From the NCBI GenBank assembly GCA_040003205.1, contig JBDUDA010000111.1, positions 1 to 9,678 on the forward strand: a stretch of DNA of 9,678 nucleotides, in the 5' to 3' direction. Under the pieces are notes generated by a model. That model ran no database searches, had not been told where the DNA came from, and saw nothing but the letters and a program-made list of their open reading frames with translations. Positions 1 through 7,707 of the stretch are shown one piece after another. Source of the DNA: JALYIM01 sp040003205. Its GTDB lineage: Bacteria > Acidobacteriota > Terriglobia > Terriglobales > Acidobacteriaceae. Both the position numbers and the translations under genes were made by a program. Every line of letters starts with the position of its first letter. Positions within the stretch are counted from its first letter, which is position 1.

Positions 1-2
1 GC

Positions 3-2456
3 AAATACGCCGAAAAATACCTCGATTTACAACGCGAGCAATTTAAACGTATCGGCATCTTCGGACGTTTCGATCAGCCCTACTCGACCATGACTCCGCA
101 GTACGAGTCGGTGGTGCTGGCTACTTTTTACGCATTCTTCGAGAAAAAATTCGTCTACAAAGGGTTGCGCTCGGTCTACTGGTGCATCCATGATCGCACC
201 GCCCTAGCCGAAGCCGAGGTCGAATACGAAGATCACACCAGCCCGACGGTGTGGGTGAAGTACGCGCTCAAGGATGACCCGAGCGAGCTGGCTCCGGAGT
301 TGGCGGGCAGGAAAGTGTCCACCGTCATTTGGACTACCACTCCCTGGACGCTGCCGGCTTCACTGGCGGTGGCGTTTCATCCGAAAGAAGAATATGTCGG
401 CCTCGAAGCTGGAGGCGAAGTTTTTCTAGTAGCCGCTAAGCGCGCCGAGACGTTTGCCAAAAATGTTGGACTCGCCGAGACGAAAGAACTGGCGCGTTTT
501 GCCGGCGAAAAGCTGGAGTACAAAAACTTCGCTCATCCATTTCTCGATCGCAACATTCTCGGTGTGCTGGCGGATTACGTCACCATGGACCAGGGCACGG
601 GAGTAGTGCACACCGCTCCCGCTCACGGTCTCGATGACTTCAACACCGGCACGAAATACAAACTCGATCCTACTTGCGAAGTGGACGCCGCCGGCCGCAT
701 TCACAACGGGCTACCTGAATATGACGGGCTGCGCGTTTTCGACGCCAACAAACCGATTGTCGAATTGCTCAAGCAGCGCGGCGTATTGCTGCATACCGAG
801 CCGCTGCAACATTCTTATCCGCATTGCTGGCGTTGTCATAATCCCATAATTTTTCGTGCGACCGAGCAGTGGTTTATCTCCATGGAGACCGCGATGCCCG
901 GCGGCGGAACATTGCGAACTCGCACGCTGGATGAAATCAAGAGAGTGAAGTGGGACCCGGCGTGGGGCGAGGAACGAATCTCGAACATGATCGCCACTCG
1001 TCCCGACTGGTGCATCTCGCGGCAGCGAATCTGGGGAGTGCCCATTGCCGTTTTTCTTTGCGAAGGTTGCGGCAGGCCTTTGAACCATGCTGACACGAAT
1101 CGCGCGGTGGTCGAACTTTTTGCGCGCGCGGGAGCCGACGCCTGGTATACGCCTGAGGCAGATTCGGTGCTGCCTTCAGGAACGAAGTGCCCGGAGTGCA
1201 ATGGCTCAAAGTTCATCAAGGAAACTGACATCCTCGACGTCTGGTTCGAATCTGGATCGAGCTACCTCGCGGTGCGCGATAACGAACCCGGCTATTCCTG
1301 GCCTGCCGATCTTTACCTCGAAGGTGGAGACCAATATCGCGGCTGGTTCCATTCTTCCCTTCTGTGTTCCATGGGTGTGCATGGCGACGCGCCCTACCGC
1401 ATGGTCGCTACCAATGGATGGACGCTCGACGAGCAGGGTCGTGCGATGTCGAAGTCGCTGGATAACGGAGTTGATCCGGTGGACATTGCGAATCGCATGG
1501 GCGCGGAAATCGTGCGGCTATGGGTAGCGTCGGTTGATTTTCGCGAGGACGTTGCATGCTCCGAGCACCTGATGCAGCGCGTTGCTGACAACTATCGCAA
1601 GATTCGCAATACTTTCCGCTACATTCTTGGAAATCTGGAGCATTTTAATCCCGAGCGTGATTCGGTCCCGTTCGAGAAGATGGAAGAGATTGACCAATAC
1701 ATGCTGCGGCAGACGGCAGACATGGCGCAGGAAGTGTTGCGCTGCTATGAGGATTTTACTTTTCACAAAATTTACCAGCGCATTAATCATTTCTGCGTGG
1801 TGGAACTGAGCGCATTTTATTTCGACGTATTGAAAGACCGGCTGTATATCTCGGCTCCCAGATCTGAAAAGCGCCGGGCGGCGCAGACCGCGATTTGGAG
1901 GATTGGCGAAGCGCTGGTTCGGCTGCTGGGCCCGATCACGAGTTTCACGTGCGACGAAGTCTGGCAATATCTGCCCGCCGTGAAAGGCCGTCCGCAGAGC
2001 GTCCAGCTTGAGAAGTTTCCCGCAACGGCCGACGTCCTCGGGGGCGGTGCTGCTGTGGAAGATGCCACACAGCAAGCGGAGTGGGCAACGCTGAAGTCGG
2101 TCCGAGATCAGGCGTTGAAAGTTCTGGAAGAATCCCGCACCGCAAAACTCATTGGCGGCGGCCTGGAAGCCAGGCTGACCATCACTGCTGACGGTCCGGT
2201 ATACGAAACCCTTTTACGACATAAAGACGACCTGCGATATTTGTTCATCGTATCGGCGGTCGAAGTTGTGAAAGGTCCTTCGGGGAACGGCAGTGGCGGA
2301 GTGGGCGTTCAGGTCAATAAAGCCGATGGCAAAAAGTGCGAGCGCTGCTGGAATTATTCCACTCACGTGGGGGAGGACGCCACTTATCCGACGGTCTGCG
2401 AGCGTTGCAGCGCCGTGCTCGCGCAGCTAAAAGACGATTCGGCGGCTGGGTCGTAA
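3..2456 (+). CDS. ileS: Isoleucyl-tRNA synthetase, 5'-truncated by window edge
   Basis: Cytosolic class I aminoacyl-tRNA synthetase that charges tRNA-Ile with isoleucine and hydrolyses mischarged Val-tRNA. The frame is open from base 3, upstream of the first ATG at 90, and those 29 codons (ending GRFDQPYSTM) match IleS, so the gene begins before the window. 817 residues are visible against about 940 for the family; roughly the first 150, with the HIGH motif, are missing. Visible landmarks in order: editing (CP1) motif TTPWTLP (about 333-356); editing motif GTGVVHTAPAHGLDD (594-638) with its conserved Asp; FRATEQWF; CxxC pairs at 1059-1070 and 1188-1199; DWCISRQRIWG; DVWFESG; KMSKS loop present as AMSKS (1443-1457); anticodon-binding helical domain; C-terminal zinc finger CERCW...CERC (2337-2408). 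The C-terminal zinc finger marks the bacterial type (type 1). It precedes lspA by 41 bp, a common operon pair. Identification is secure. Confidence 0.98.
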   Translation, partial: KYAEKYLDLQREQFKRIGIFGRFDQPYSTMTPQYESVVLATFYAFFEKKFVYKGLRSVYWCIHDRTALAEAEVEYEDHTSPTVWVKYALKDDPSELAPELAGRKVSTVIWTTTPWTLPASLAVAFHPKEEYVGLEAGGEVFLVAAKRAETFAKNVGLAETKELARFAGEKLEYKNFAHPFLDRNILGVLADYVTMDQGTGVVHTAPAHGLDDFNTGTKYKLDPTCEVDAAGRIHNGLPEYDGLRVFDANKPIVELLKQRGVLLHTEPLQHSYPHCWRCHNPIIFRATEQWFISMETAMPGGGTLRTRTLDEIKRVKWDPAWGEERISNMIATRPDWCISRQRIWGVPIAVFLCEGCGRPLNHADTNRAVVELFARAGADAWYTPEADSVLPSGTKCPECNGSKFIKETDILDVWFESGSSYLAVRDNEPGYSWPADLYLEGGDQYRGWFHSSLLCSMGVHGDAPYRMVATNGWTLDEQGRAMSKSLDNGVDPVDIANRMGAEIVRLWVASVDFREDVACSEHLMQRVADNYRKIRNTFRYILGNLEHFNPERDSVPFEKMEEIDQYMLRQTADMAQEVLRCYEDFTFHKIYQRINHFCVVELSAFYFDVLKDRLYISAPRSEKRRAAQTAIWRIGEALVRLLGPITSFTCDEVWQYLPAVKGRPQSVQLEKFPATADVLGGGAAVEDATQQAEWATLKSVRDQALKVLEESRTAKLIGGGLEARLTITADGPVYETLLRHKDDLRYLFIVSAVEVVKGPSGNGSGGVGVQVNKADGKKCERCWNYSTHVGEDATYPTVCERCSAVLAQLKDDSAAGS

Positions 2457-2497
2457 AATCCTCTCTCATGATTCTCGCCATGGTCAAAGAACACTCG

Positions 2498-2986
2498 ATG
2501 CGGAAGTTCTATCTGCTCACCGCGCTGCTGGTTGTCGCTCTCGACCGCGCGACCAAGTGGCTGGTGGCGAAAGACATTCCGCTGCATGACTCAATCAAGA
2601 TGATCGGCGGGATTTTTTATTTGACGCACGTTGAGAATCGAGGAGCGGCCTTCAGTTTGTTCGCGGATTCCTCCTCGCAATGGAAAATTACGCTGCTGGT
2701 AATTTTCTCCATGATTGCGCTGGTGATTGTCACGATCTTGTTGTGGAGAAACAGTCACGCCATGACCGTTACCGGCGTCGGCCTGTCTTTAATTTTAGGT
2801 GGCGCAATTGGGAATTTGTGGGACCGCCTGTTGAATGGACGGGTGGTAGATTTCCTGCTCTTCTACCTCGGTTCGTATCAATGGCCGGCATTCAACGTGG
2901 CTGACAGCGCGATTGTGGTCGGCGCTGGACTGCTGGTATTTGAAATCCTGTTCGCGAAGACTCCGGTCGCGGAAAAATCGATTTAA
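2498..2986 (+). CDS. lspA: Lipoprotein signal peptidase (signal peptidase II)
   Basis: Inner-membrane aspartyl protease that cleaves the signal peptide of prolipoproteins after diacylglyceryl modification of the lipobox Cys. From the ATG at 2498 it has 162 residues (E. coli LspA 164) with four hydrophobic segments, about 3-22, 64-83, 90-107 and 136-153. Family motifs are all present: D16 in LDRATK, ENRGAAFS (47-53), GGAIGNLWDR (101-110), and the catalytic Asp pair D118 in RVVDF and D136 in FNVADS. The start is ambiguous: in-frame ATGs also occur at 2468 and 2480. I prefer 2498 because it puts MRKFYLL directly before the first membrane helix, as in most homologues; no strong Shine-Dalgarno separates the options. 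The gene follows ileS closely and is very likely co-transcribed with it. It ends 19 bp from the convergent slt stop, with no hairpin terminator seen between them. Confidence 0.96.
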   Translation: MRKFYLLTALLVVALDRATKWLVAKDIPLHDSIKMIGGIFYLTHVENRGAAFSLFADSSSQWKITLLVIFSMIALVIVTILLWRNSHAMTVTGVGLSLILGGAIGNLWDRLLNGRVVDFLLFYLGSYQWPAFNVADSAIVVGAGLLVFEILFAKTPVAEKSI

Positions 2987-3005
2987 ATTTCCACGGTTTA
3001 AGTTT

Positions 3006-5300
3006 TCACGGACTTCCGTACAACTGGCGATACACGTTCGCATTCCGCAGAATTGCCTGCACGTACTCGCGCGTCTCGGTGAACGGAATGGATTCGACGA
3101 ATTCCTGAGGATCGCGATATTTCGCCTGTCCCAACCACTCCTGCACACGATCTCCACCGGCGTTATATGCCGCCAGCGCATATTCGAAGGCGCCGAATTT
3201 ATCCACCATCGCGCGGAAGTATTTTGTTCCTAGCTGCAAATTAATCGCAGGCGTAAATAATTGCGGCGCGGAGAAATGTTTCAGCTTCACCTGCTTCGCT
3301 ACGGTCTTACCCACCTTGGGCAGAAGCTGCATGAGTCCAAGTGCGTTCGCTCGCGAAACCGCATTCGGATTGAATTCCGACTCCTGTCGAATTAGTGAAG
3401 CCACCAGGTAAGGGTCCAGCGCATTGGCCGAGGCATGGCGTTTCAGGTCAGGCCAGTACGCTTCAGGAAAAAGCGCCTCCCAGTAGGGACGCGGCAAGCT
3501 CGGCAGGTCCACGGCAAAATAACTTGGCACCGCGCGCTTGAGGACTTCGATGGCCATGTCATAGCGTCCCGCATCGCGGTACATCCGGGCGATTTCGGCG
3601 GGAAGCCAACTTCCTCTATCCTCCTCGTTGGCTGCTCGTAGCTCTTTCACCGCGAAATCCAGCAGCGCCCCGTTCTCGAGCAACTGCGCCTTCTGCACCC
3701 GCAAGTTATCTTCGGGCACCGGGTCTGGGGAGATGTGGGGATCGGAATTGAGCGGAATCACACGGTCCAGCAACGGATAATTTCCTGCCGGCTCGTTAAT
3801 GACAGGCATTTTCGCCATGCGTTGACGGGCGAGTTCTCCGTAGTAGTAGTTGCGGAATCTGTCAGAAAGTTTTTGATAGTAAGCCCTCGCCAAAACCAAA
3901 TCGTTGTCTTCTTCGCCCAGACGCGCGCGCCAATACAAGGCTGCCGGGATTTCCGCCGAGTTGGCATAGAGAGCAATCTGTTGTTCGAACCCTGCCTTGG
4001 CCTCGGCATTTCTTCCCTGGCGAAGGCTCAACCACGCGACTTTCCAATGTGCATAGCCGGCGCGTGGGGCATTAGGAAAACTTTTCTGCATCTCGCGATA
4101 GGAATCAATCGCATGGTCGTAGTCTTTTCTCAGCAGATAAATATTTCCGGCCGAGAGTAACCCTTGCTCAAGCCACGGGCTAGTCGGATACGTTTGCCGC
4201 AACTGGTCGAGCGTTCGCAGAAACCCATCGTCGTCGTTAACAGAGCGCTGAATTTCCGCGGTATCGAATAATTTTTGTGCCTTGATATCAGCGGCGGTCT
4301 CCGGAACTAAATCAAGCGCTTGCCTCGCCTCTTTACTCTGTCCCGAACGATGTAATGCTTCCGCAAACGCCAATTGCAAAACTGGACGGTCACTTGCTTG
4401 TGCTTCCGTCACCAGGCCGCGATATTCTCCGGCCGCTTCGTTGAAGCGTTTACCTTTCATCAACAATTCGGCGCGCATCTTTCTGATAGCGAAGGCGGCA
4501 GGCGTGGCGGTCGCCGAAGCCGGCAACTTTTTAAGTTCCGCGTCGGCATCTCCAGCCTCGTTGCTCAAAGGAATGCTGAAATAGATATTTCGCAGAGTCT
4601 CAACTGCTTTCGCCGTCTGGCCGCTGGTGGCGTAGGCGCGTCCCAACGCAAGTTCGAAGTCCGCGCGCGTTGGCTGACGGTCTTTCTCGAGAAGCGGAAT
4701 GGCATCCTGAGATTTTCCGGCGGCCAGCAAAGCATTCGCATTCAATAAATGCGCATCGCGAAGCAACAGTGAATCCGGATAACTGCTGTCAAAATTGCCT
4801 AGCGCGGTAACGGCTTCAGCGGGCTTGCCCATCTGGGAAAAAGTATTCGCGAGATAGTAGGAGACGTAATCTCCCAACTCTCCGGCTTGTGGCTGGGCTC
4901 GATTCAAAGCCTCCAGGGTTCTGGGGAAATCACGATCGAGAAAGTGCGCATAGCCAAGCACCAGCCAGGCGAGTGCTCCGGCATCTTCCTTACTGTGCCG
5001 CACGGCATACGCCTGAACTCCGGCGTAGGCAGCAGGGGATCGGTCCTGCAACAGTTGACGCGCCATCGGCCTCAGACTGGTTGAGGCTACAAAGGCCTGG
5101 CGAGTTCGACGAAAACGCGGAGACTGCCGCTTCTTTATCCGAACAGATTTCTTTGCTTTCTTCTTCGCAGGCACGCTGGTTCGGGCATGAACAGTGCCTG
5201 ATCCCTGCGGGCCGGATAGTCCCGCGCCCAGCGAAAACGTGGCGCAGAAAAGGACCGCGAAGAATAGAAAGAAATTTAAAGCTGGATGCCGAAGATGCAC
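3006..5300 (-). CDS. slt: Soluble lytic murein transglycosylase, TPR-rich (Slt family)
   Basis: Predicted exported enzyme cleaving the MurNAc-GlcNAc bond of peptidoglycan to give 1,6-anhydro products. The only usable start is GTG at 5300: an in-frame stop lies at 5322-5324 and no ATG intervenes. 764 residues (E. coli Slt70 is 645). Residues 1-26 form a signal peptide (NFFLFFAVLFCATFSLGAG). Residues 45-68 are an extremely basic Lys/Arg linker. About 85-570 is an alpha-solenoid of TPR-like helices (for example LEALNRAQPQAGELGDYVSYYLA, KAGFEQQIALYANS). The catalytic GH23 domain is about 600-760: catalytic Glu640 in LIRQESEFNP, ALGLMQLLP (653-661), AAYNAG (710-715), and FVESIPFTETREYV (734-747), all four Slt-type motifs. 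It begins 21 bp after the GAF gene and is probably in the same transcript. Periplasmic location and activity are inferred from the family. Confidence 0.95.
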   Translation of the reverse strand: MHLRHPALNFFLFFAVLFCATFSLGAGLSGPQGSGTVHARTSVPAKKKAKKSVRIKKRQSPRFRRTRQAFVASTSLRPMARQLLQDRSPAAYAGVQAYAVRHSKEDAGALAWLVLGYAHFLDRDFPRTLEALNRAQPQAGELGDYVSYYLANTFSQMGKPAEAVTALGNFDSSYPDSLLLRDAHLLNANALLAAGKSQDAIPLLEKDRQPTRADFELALGRAYATSGQTAKAVETLRNIYFSIPLSNEAGDADAELKKLPASATATPAAFAIRKMRAELLMKGKRFNEAAGEYRGLVTEAQASDRPVLQLAFAEALHRSGQSKEARQALDLVPETAADIKAQKLFDTAEIQRSVNDDDGFLRTLDQLRQTYPTSPWLEQGLLSAGNIYLLRKDYDHAIDSYREMQKSFPNAPRAGYAHWKVAWLSLRQGRNAEAKAGFEQQIALYANSAEIPAALYWRARLGEEDNDLVLARAYYQKLSDRFRNYYYGELARQRMAKMPVINEPAGNYPLLDRVIPLNSDPHISPDPVPEDNLRVQKAQLLENGALLDFAVKELRAANEEDRGSWLPAEIARMYRDAGRYDMAIEVLKRAVPSYFAVDLPSLPRPYWEALFPEAYWPDLKRHASANALDPYLVASLIRQESEFNPNAVSRANALGLMQLLPKVGKTVAKQVKLKHFSAPQLFTPAINLQLGTKYFRAMVDKFGAFEYALAAYNAGGDRVQEWLGQAKYRDPQEFVESIPFTETREYVQAILRNANVYRQLYGSP

Positions 5301-5321
5301 AGCTGCTTTCTTGAATAAGAA

Positions 5322-6449
5322 TTACGATTGGCGGAAATTCGCGCCCATAAGTGCAACATCGTCTTCCGCCAGGCTACGCAGTAGTTCATGGTTGAAATAA
5401 TCTCCGTTGGCGGCAGGCGTATTCCCGTAGCGCTTCTTGTAAGTGGCGCGGCTCTTCTCAATATCTTCTTTCAAGCGATCGTACAAATCTCTGTGCTTGC
5501 GTCCTTCGTTCACTTTTGCCTGGTTATAAAGCTTGATCTCATCCATCAGCAGGCGGGCGAAGCGCTGGGCCTTGCGATGGATTTCGTCATCCTGGGGAGA
5601 ATGAACGTGGGCTGCGGAAGAGGCAGTCGTCGCCGCCGCCGCCATGACTGCCTGCGGAGGCTCATCATGAGCGGCCTGCTCCACAGTTGCAACTGACTCC
5701 TGCGGAGCAGAATGTACGGGAACATGAGATGAGAAGGGGTCTGGAGCTGGCGAAACAGCTTGCACGGGAGCTGCGGAATCCTGCCGTTCTACGCTGTCGC
5801 CCTCTTTTTGCGCTTGTTTGCGCAGTGACGAGACTTCCAGCCACGCGCTCGCGGAGGTCACCAGCAGTTCGAGCGCCTCGCAATCCAGCCTTCCATCCGG
5901 GCCCGGGTCCGCGTAAACAATAGCCGCCAGCTTGTCTTTCAGCACCAATGGCAAAAACAGCACATGGTCATCGTTGGGAGCGCCAAACTGCGCGACAAAA
6001 TTCGCATCCACGCCCGCCATCGTGCCTGACGCCGGTGTCCGCGAGTCAATCACCCGTGCCGCTAATCCTGCGCTAACGTCAAGCGGGAAATTTTTTATGT
6101 CACCTGCGTTTGCAAAGGCGCGGCCCTGCCACCCGGTGGCATTTCCAGCCTTCATCACGAACAATGCGCTGCGCCCGCTGTAATGGACGGTGTTATCGAG
6201 CAGAGTGGCCAAGATTTCTTTCTGCGAGGATCCGGAATGGATGGCCGCAACCGCCTTGGCCAGGTTCGCGGCGTATTGCTGGCGCGCCCCTCCCGAATTC
6301 GATTCAGTTTGACCCTGAGGCTCTGCTTGCGTCTGAAGCTGCGCCAAAACTTCGCGCACCAGATCGTCACGCAGAACCGGGACGTGCGCATCCAGAACCT
6401 GCGCTACGACCTTCTCGACGATCTGTTCAATTCCGAGCTTTTCCGCCAT
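5322..6449 (-). CDS. GAF-domain protein with acidobacterial-type C-terminal helical module
   Basis: Function unknown; cytosolic, with no signal peptide or membrane segment. Numbered from the ATG at 6449 (375 residues): 1-40 is an amphipathic helical start (LGIEQIVEKVVAQVLDAHVPVLRDDLVREVL); about 60-205 looks like a GAF fold (ILATLLDNTVHYSGRSALFV, then FLPLVLKDKLAAIVYAD, a typical GAF strand pair); about 212-287 is an Ala/Pro/Ser/Gln-rich linker; 288-375 is a charged helical module (EIHRKAQRFARLLMDEIKLYNQ...DLYDRLKEDIEKSR). I believe I have seen this last module in other acidobacterial proteins with different N-termini; that is memory, not search. No kinase, cyclase or HD output domain is visible, so the GAF domain probably regulates a partner. 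Start: the frame also allows TTG at 6470, 7 codons earlier; neither has a clear Shine-Dalgarno. It is first in an operon-like pair with slt (21-bp gap). Confidence 0.82.
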   Translation of the reverse strand: MAEKLGIEQIVEKVVAQVLDAHVPVLRDDLVREVLAQLQTQAEPQGQTESNSGGARQQYAANLAKAVAAIHSGSSQKEILATLLDNTVHYSGRSALFVMKAGNATGWQGRAFANAGDIKNFPLDVSAGLAARVIDSRTPASGTMAGVDANFVAQFGAPNDDHVLFLPLVLKDKLAAIVYADPGPDGRLDCEALELLVTSASAWLEVSSLRKQAQKEGDSVERQDSAAPVQAVSPAPDPFSSHVPVHSAPQESVATVEQAAHDEPPQAVMAAAATTASSAAHVHSPQDDEIHRKAQRFARLLMDEIKLYNQAKVNEGRKHRDLYDRLKEDIEKSRATYKKRYGNTPAANGDYFNHELLRSLAEDDVALMGANFRQS

Positions 6450-6540
6450 GGATGTCGTGGTAGTTCGCAACGCCTGTTTCAGTTACGGTTATTGCCGCTA
6501 ATTCACAAAAAAATGCTGGTTCCGCGCACTTTGTGACACG

Positions 6541-6546
6541 ATTATA
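6541..6546 (-). promoter_or_regulatory. Candidate -10 element for the GAF-slt transcription unit
   Basis: Read on the minus strand this is a perfect TATAAT, about 90 bp upstream of the GAF gene's ATG. No good TTGACA-like hexamer sits 16-18 bp further upstream (the best there is CCGGAT), and there is no extended TGn. The match could therefore be chance, or the promoter may rely on an activator. The divergent arrangement with the sigma gene makes a promoter somewhere in 6450-6730 on this strand likely. Confidence 0.4.
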
Positions 6547-6653
6547 GAGACTTTTGAACGTAAATCCGGCATCACGATAGGACGTGTTCTACTGCGGACG
6601 CCGCACCTTGGAATGTAGCGCAACTCGCTGTCGACGGATACGTGAAAAGCCGA

Positions 6654-6683
6654 TTAGCACAATCGAAGGTTACCAAGTAAAAT
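6654..6683 (+). promoter_or_regulatory. Candidate sigma-70-type promoter for the ECF sigma gene
   Basis: TTAGCA (6654-6659), an 18-bp spacer, then TAAAAT (6678-6683); 4/6 and 5/6 matches to the housekeeping consensus. Transcription would start near 6690, giving a leader of about 40 nt before the ATG at 6731. This is a pattern match only. A competing ECF-like candidate lies at 6610-6634 (see findings). Confidence 0.3.
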
Positions 6684-6730
6684 AACAGCTTCGCAGCACA
6701 CGATAAGGCGAAAATTCTTGCATCGGACCC

Positions 6731-7453
6731 ATGATGAGCACCATCCAACCAAAGGTAAGTGAGCCGGTCACCGACGAGATGGCACTCGTCCTGGCGGCTA
6801 AGGGCGGCGACGTCAGCGCCTTTGAGCAGCTGGTTAAGCGTTACGACCGGAACGTGTTTCGCATTGCGCAGCACATCACGCAAAACCGCGAGGATGCGGA
6901 GGACGTGGTGCAGGATGCGTTCCTGAAGGCCTATGGGAACCTGAAACAGTTTCAGGGACAGTCGAAGTTTTACACCTGGCTGGTGCGGATTGCGGTGAAC
7001 GAGGCGCTCATGAAGTTGCGCCGCCGCCGCCCGGAACGCACAGTTTCACTGGACGAAGATGTAAGGACTGAAGAAGACTCGGTGCCGCGCGAGGTTGCTG
7101 ATTGGAGTCCCAATCCAGAGCAACAATATAATCAGGCGGAATTACGGGAGATTTTGACCCGCACCATACAGGGTTTGCCCGCAACTTTCCGCACCGTGTT
7201 TGTGTTAAGAGATGTGGAAGGGCTCTCGACCGAGGAAACGGCGGATGCGCTTGACTTAAGCATTCCGGCGGTAAAGTCGAGACTTCTGCGAGCGCGCTTA
7301 CAATTGCGGGAGCGCTTGAGCAAGTTTTTTCAGCGACGCGCGAGTTCAGAAGGCAAACCGAAACTTGACGGCATGGATGGCGAATTGGACATTGGAAATG
7401 GCGATGGCACTGCCGGAGAACCGGATCACGAGGGCGGAGATGGCAACCAGTGA
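6731..7453 (+). CDS. ECF-subfamily RNA polymerase sigma factor (RpoE-like)
   Basis: Group 4 (ECF) sigma factor that directs RNA polymerase to a dedicated promoter set; 240 residues. Sigma region 2 spans about 20-100: SAFEQLVKRYDRNVFRIA, then EDAEDVVQDAFLKAYGNLKQF (2.2) and KFYTWLVRIAVNEALMKLRRRR (2.3-2.4). Region 4 spans about 140-200: LPATFRTVFVLRDVEGLSTEETADAL, then SIPAVKSRLLRARLQLRERL, a helix-turn-helix for the -35 element. No region 3 and no region 1.1, as expected. After region 4 there is an unusual Gly/Asp/Glu-rich tail of about 38 residues (203-240). Two adjacent ATGs (6731 and 6734) are possible starts; GGA at 6725-6727 fits the second slightly better. Its stop TGA overlaps the next gene's GTG by 4 bases (GTGA), so the two are translationally coupled. 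The ECF group cannot be assigned by eye. Confidence 0.95.
   Translation: MMSTIQPKVSEPVTDEMALVLAAKGGDVSAFEQLVKRYDRNVFRIAQHITQNREDAEDVVQDAFLKAYGNLKQFQGQSKFYTWLVRIAVNEALMKLRRRRPERTVSLDEDVRTEEDSVPREVADWSPNPEQQYNQAELREILTRTIQGLPATFRTVFVLRDVEGLSTEETADALDLSIPAVKSRLLRARLQLRERLSKFFQRRASSEGKPKLDGMDGELDIGNGDGTAGEPDHEGGDGNQ
7436..7439 (+). promoter_or_regulatory. Ribosome binding site GGAG for the anti-sigma gene
   Basis: GGAG lies inside the last codons of the sigma gene, 10 nt before the GTG at 7450. It supports GTG as the true start; the ATG at 7455 is out of frame. The site lies within the sigma coding sequence, consistent with coupled translation. Confidence 0.6.
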
Positions 7454-7707
7454 AATGCTCTGAATTTTTGCACGAGCTCACCAATTACCTCGACGGCGTC
7501 ATTGACGACCGTACCAAGACCGAGCTAGAGGACCATCTTTCGTGGTGCCATAACTGCTACGTGGTCTGCGACACCACCAAGAAGACCATCGAAATATATC
7601 GCGATTCCCAGTTGTATGAGCTGCCTGACGACCTCCGTACCCGGCTCCGCTCCGCCATCGTAAGCAAATGCGAGGCGCATAAAAAAGTTGATGCCAAAGG
7701 CGAGTGA
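7450..7707 (+). CDS. Small zinc-binding anti-sigma factor (zf-HC2/ZAS type)
   Basis: Predicted inhibitor of the preceding ECF sigma factor. 85 residues from a GTG start that overlaps the sigma stop by 4 bp. The N-terminal half is a ZAS domain: C3 in MKCSEFLHELTNYLDG, then H29-x3-C33-x2-C36 in DHLSWCHNC, the His-Cys-Cys zinc signature of this family. The C-terminal half (about 45-85) is a charged helix-rich tail with further Cys at 40 and 74. There is no transmembrane segment, so it is a soluble cytosolic anti-sigma of the RsrA-like shape and not a membrane-bound RseA type. Release through Cys oxidation, as in RsrA, is possible but inferred; RsrA itself is longer. The position immediately after an ECF sigma gene is the strongest support for its role. 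Confidence 0.9.
   Translation: MKCSEFLHELTNYLDGVIDDRTKTELEDHLSWCHNCYVVCDTTKKTIEIYRDSQLYELPDDLRTRLRSAIVSKCEAHKKVDAKGE

Noticed and set aside
426..2145. Several minus-strand and other-frame open frames of 60-185 codons across ileS
   Set aside because: They lie entirely inside ileS, which has continuous family motifs; no ribosome binding sites or recognisable domains in the alternative frames.
2987..3005. Terminator between lspA and slt
   Set aside because: The 19-bp gap has only a loose direct repeat (TTTCCACGG / TTTTCACGG), no inverted repeat able to form a hairpin.
5230..5260. Lipoprotein signal on the transglycosylase (Cys19)
   Set aside because: Residues before the Cys are VLF, not a lipobox (L-A/S-G/A-C), and the hydrophobic stretch continues past it.
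3435..5314. Plus-strand open frames up to 141 codons across the transglycosylase gene
   Set aside because: They are opposite to a gene with full Slt motifs; their compositions are those of antisense GC-rich codons and no domain is visible.
5388..6536. Plus-strand and alternative minus-strand frames across the GAF gene
   Set aside because: The 5322-6449 frame gives a coherent GAF fold and helical C-terminus; the others are Arg/Pro/Ala-rich antisense translations.
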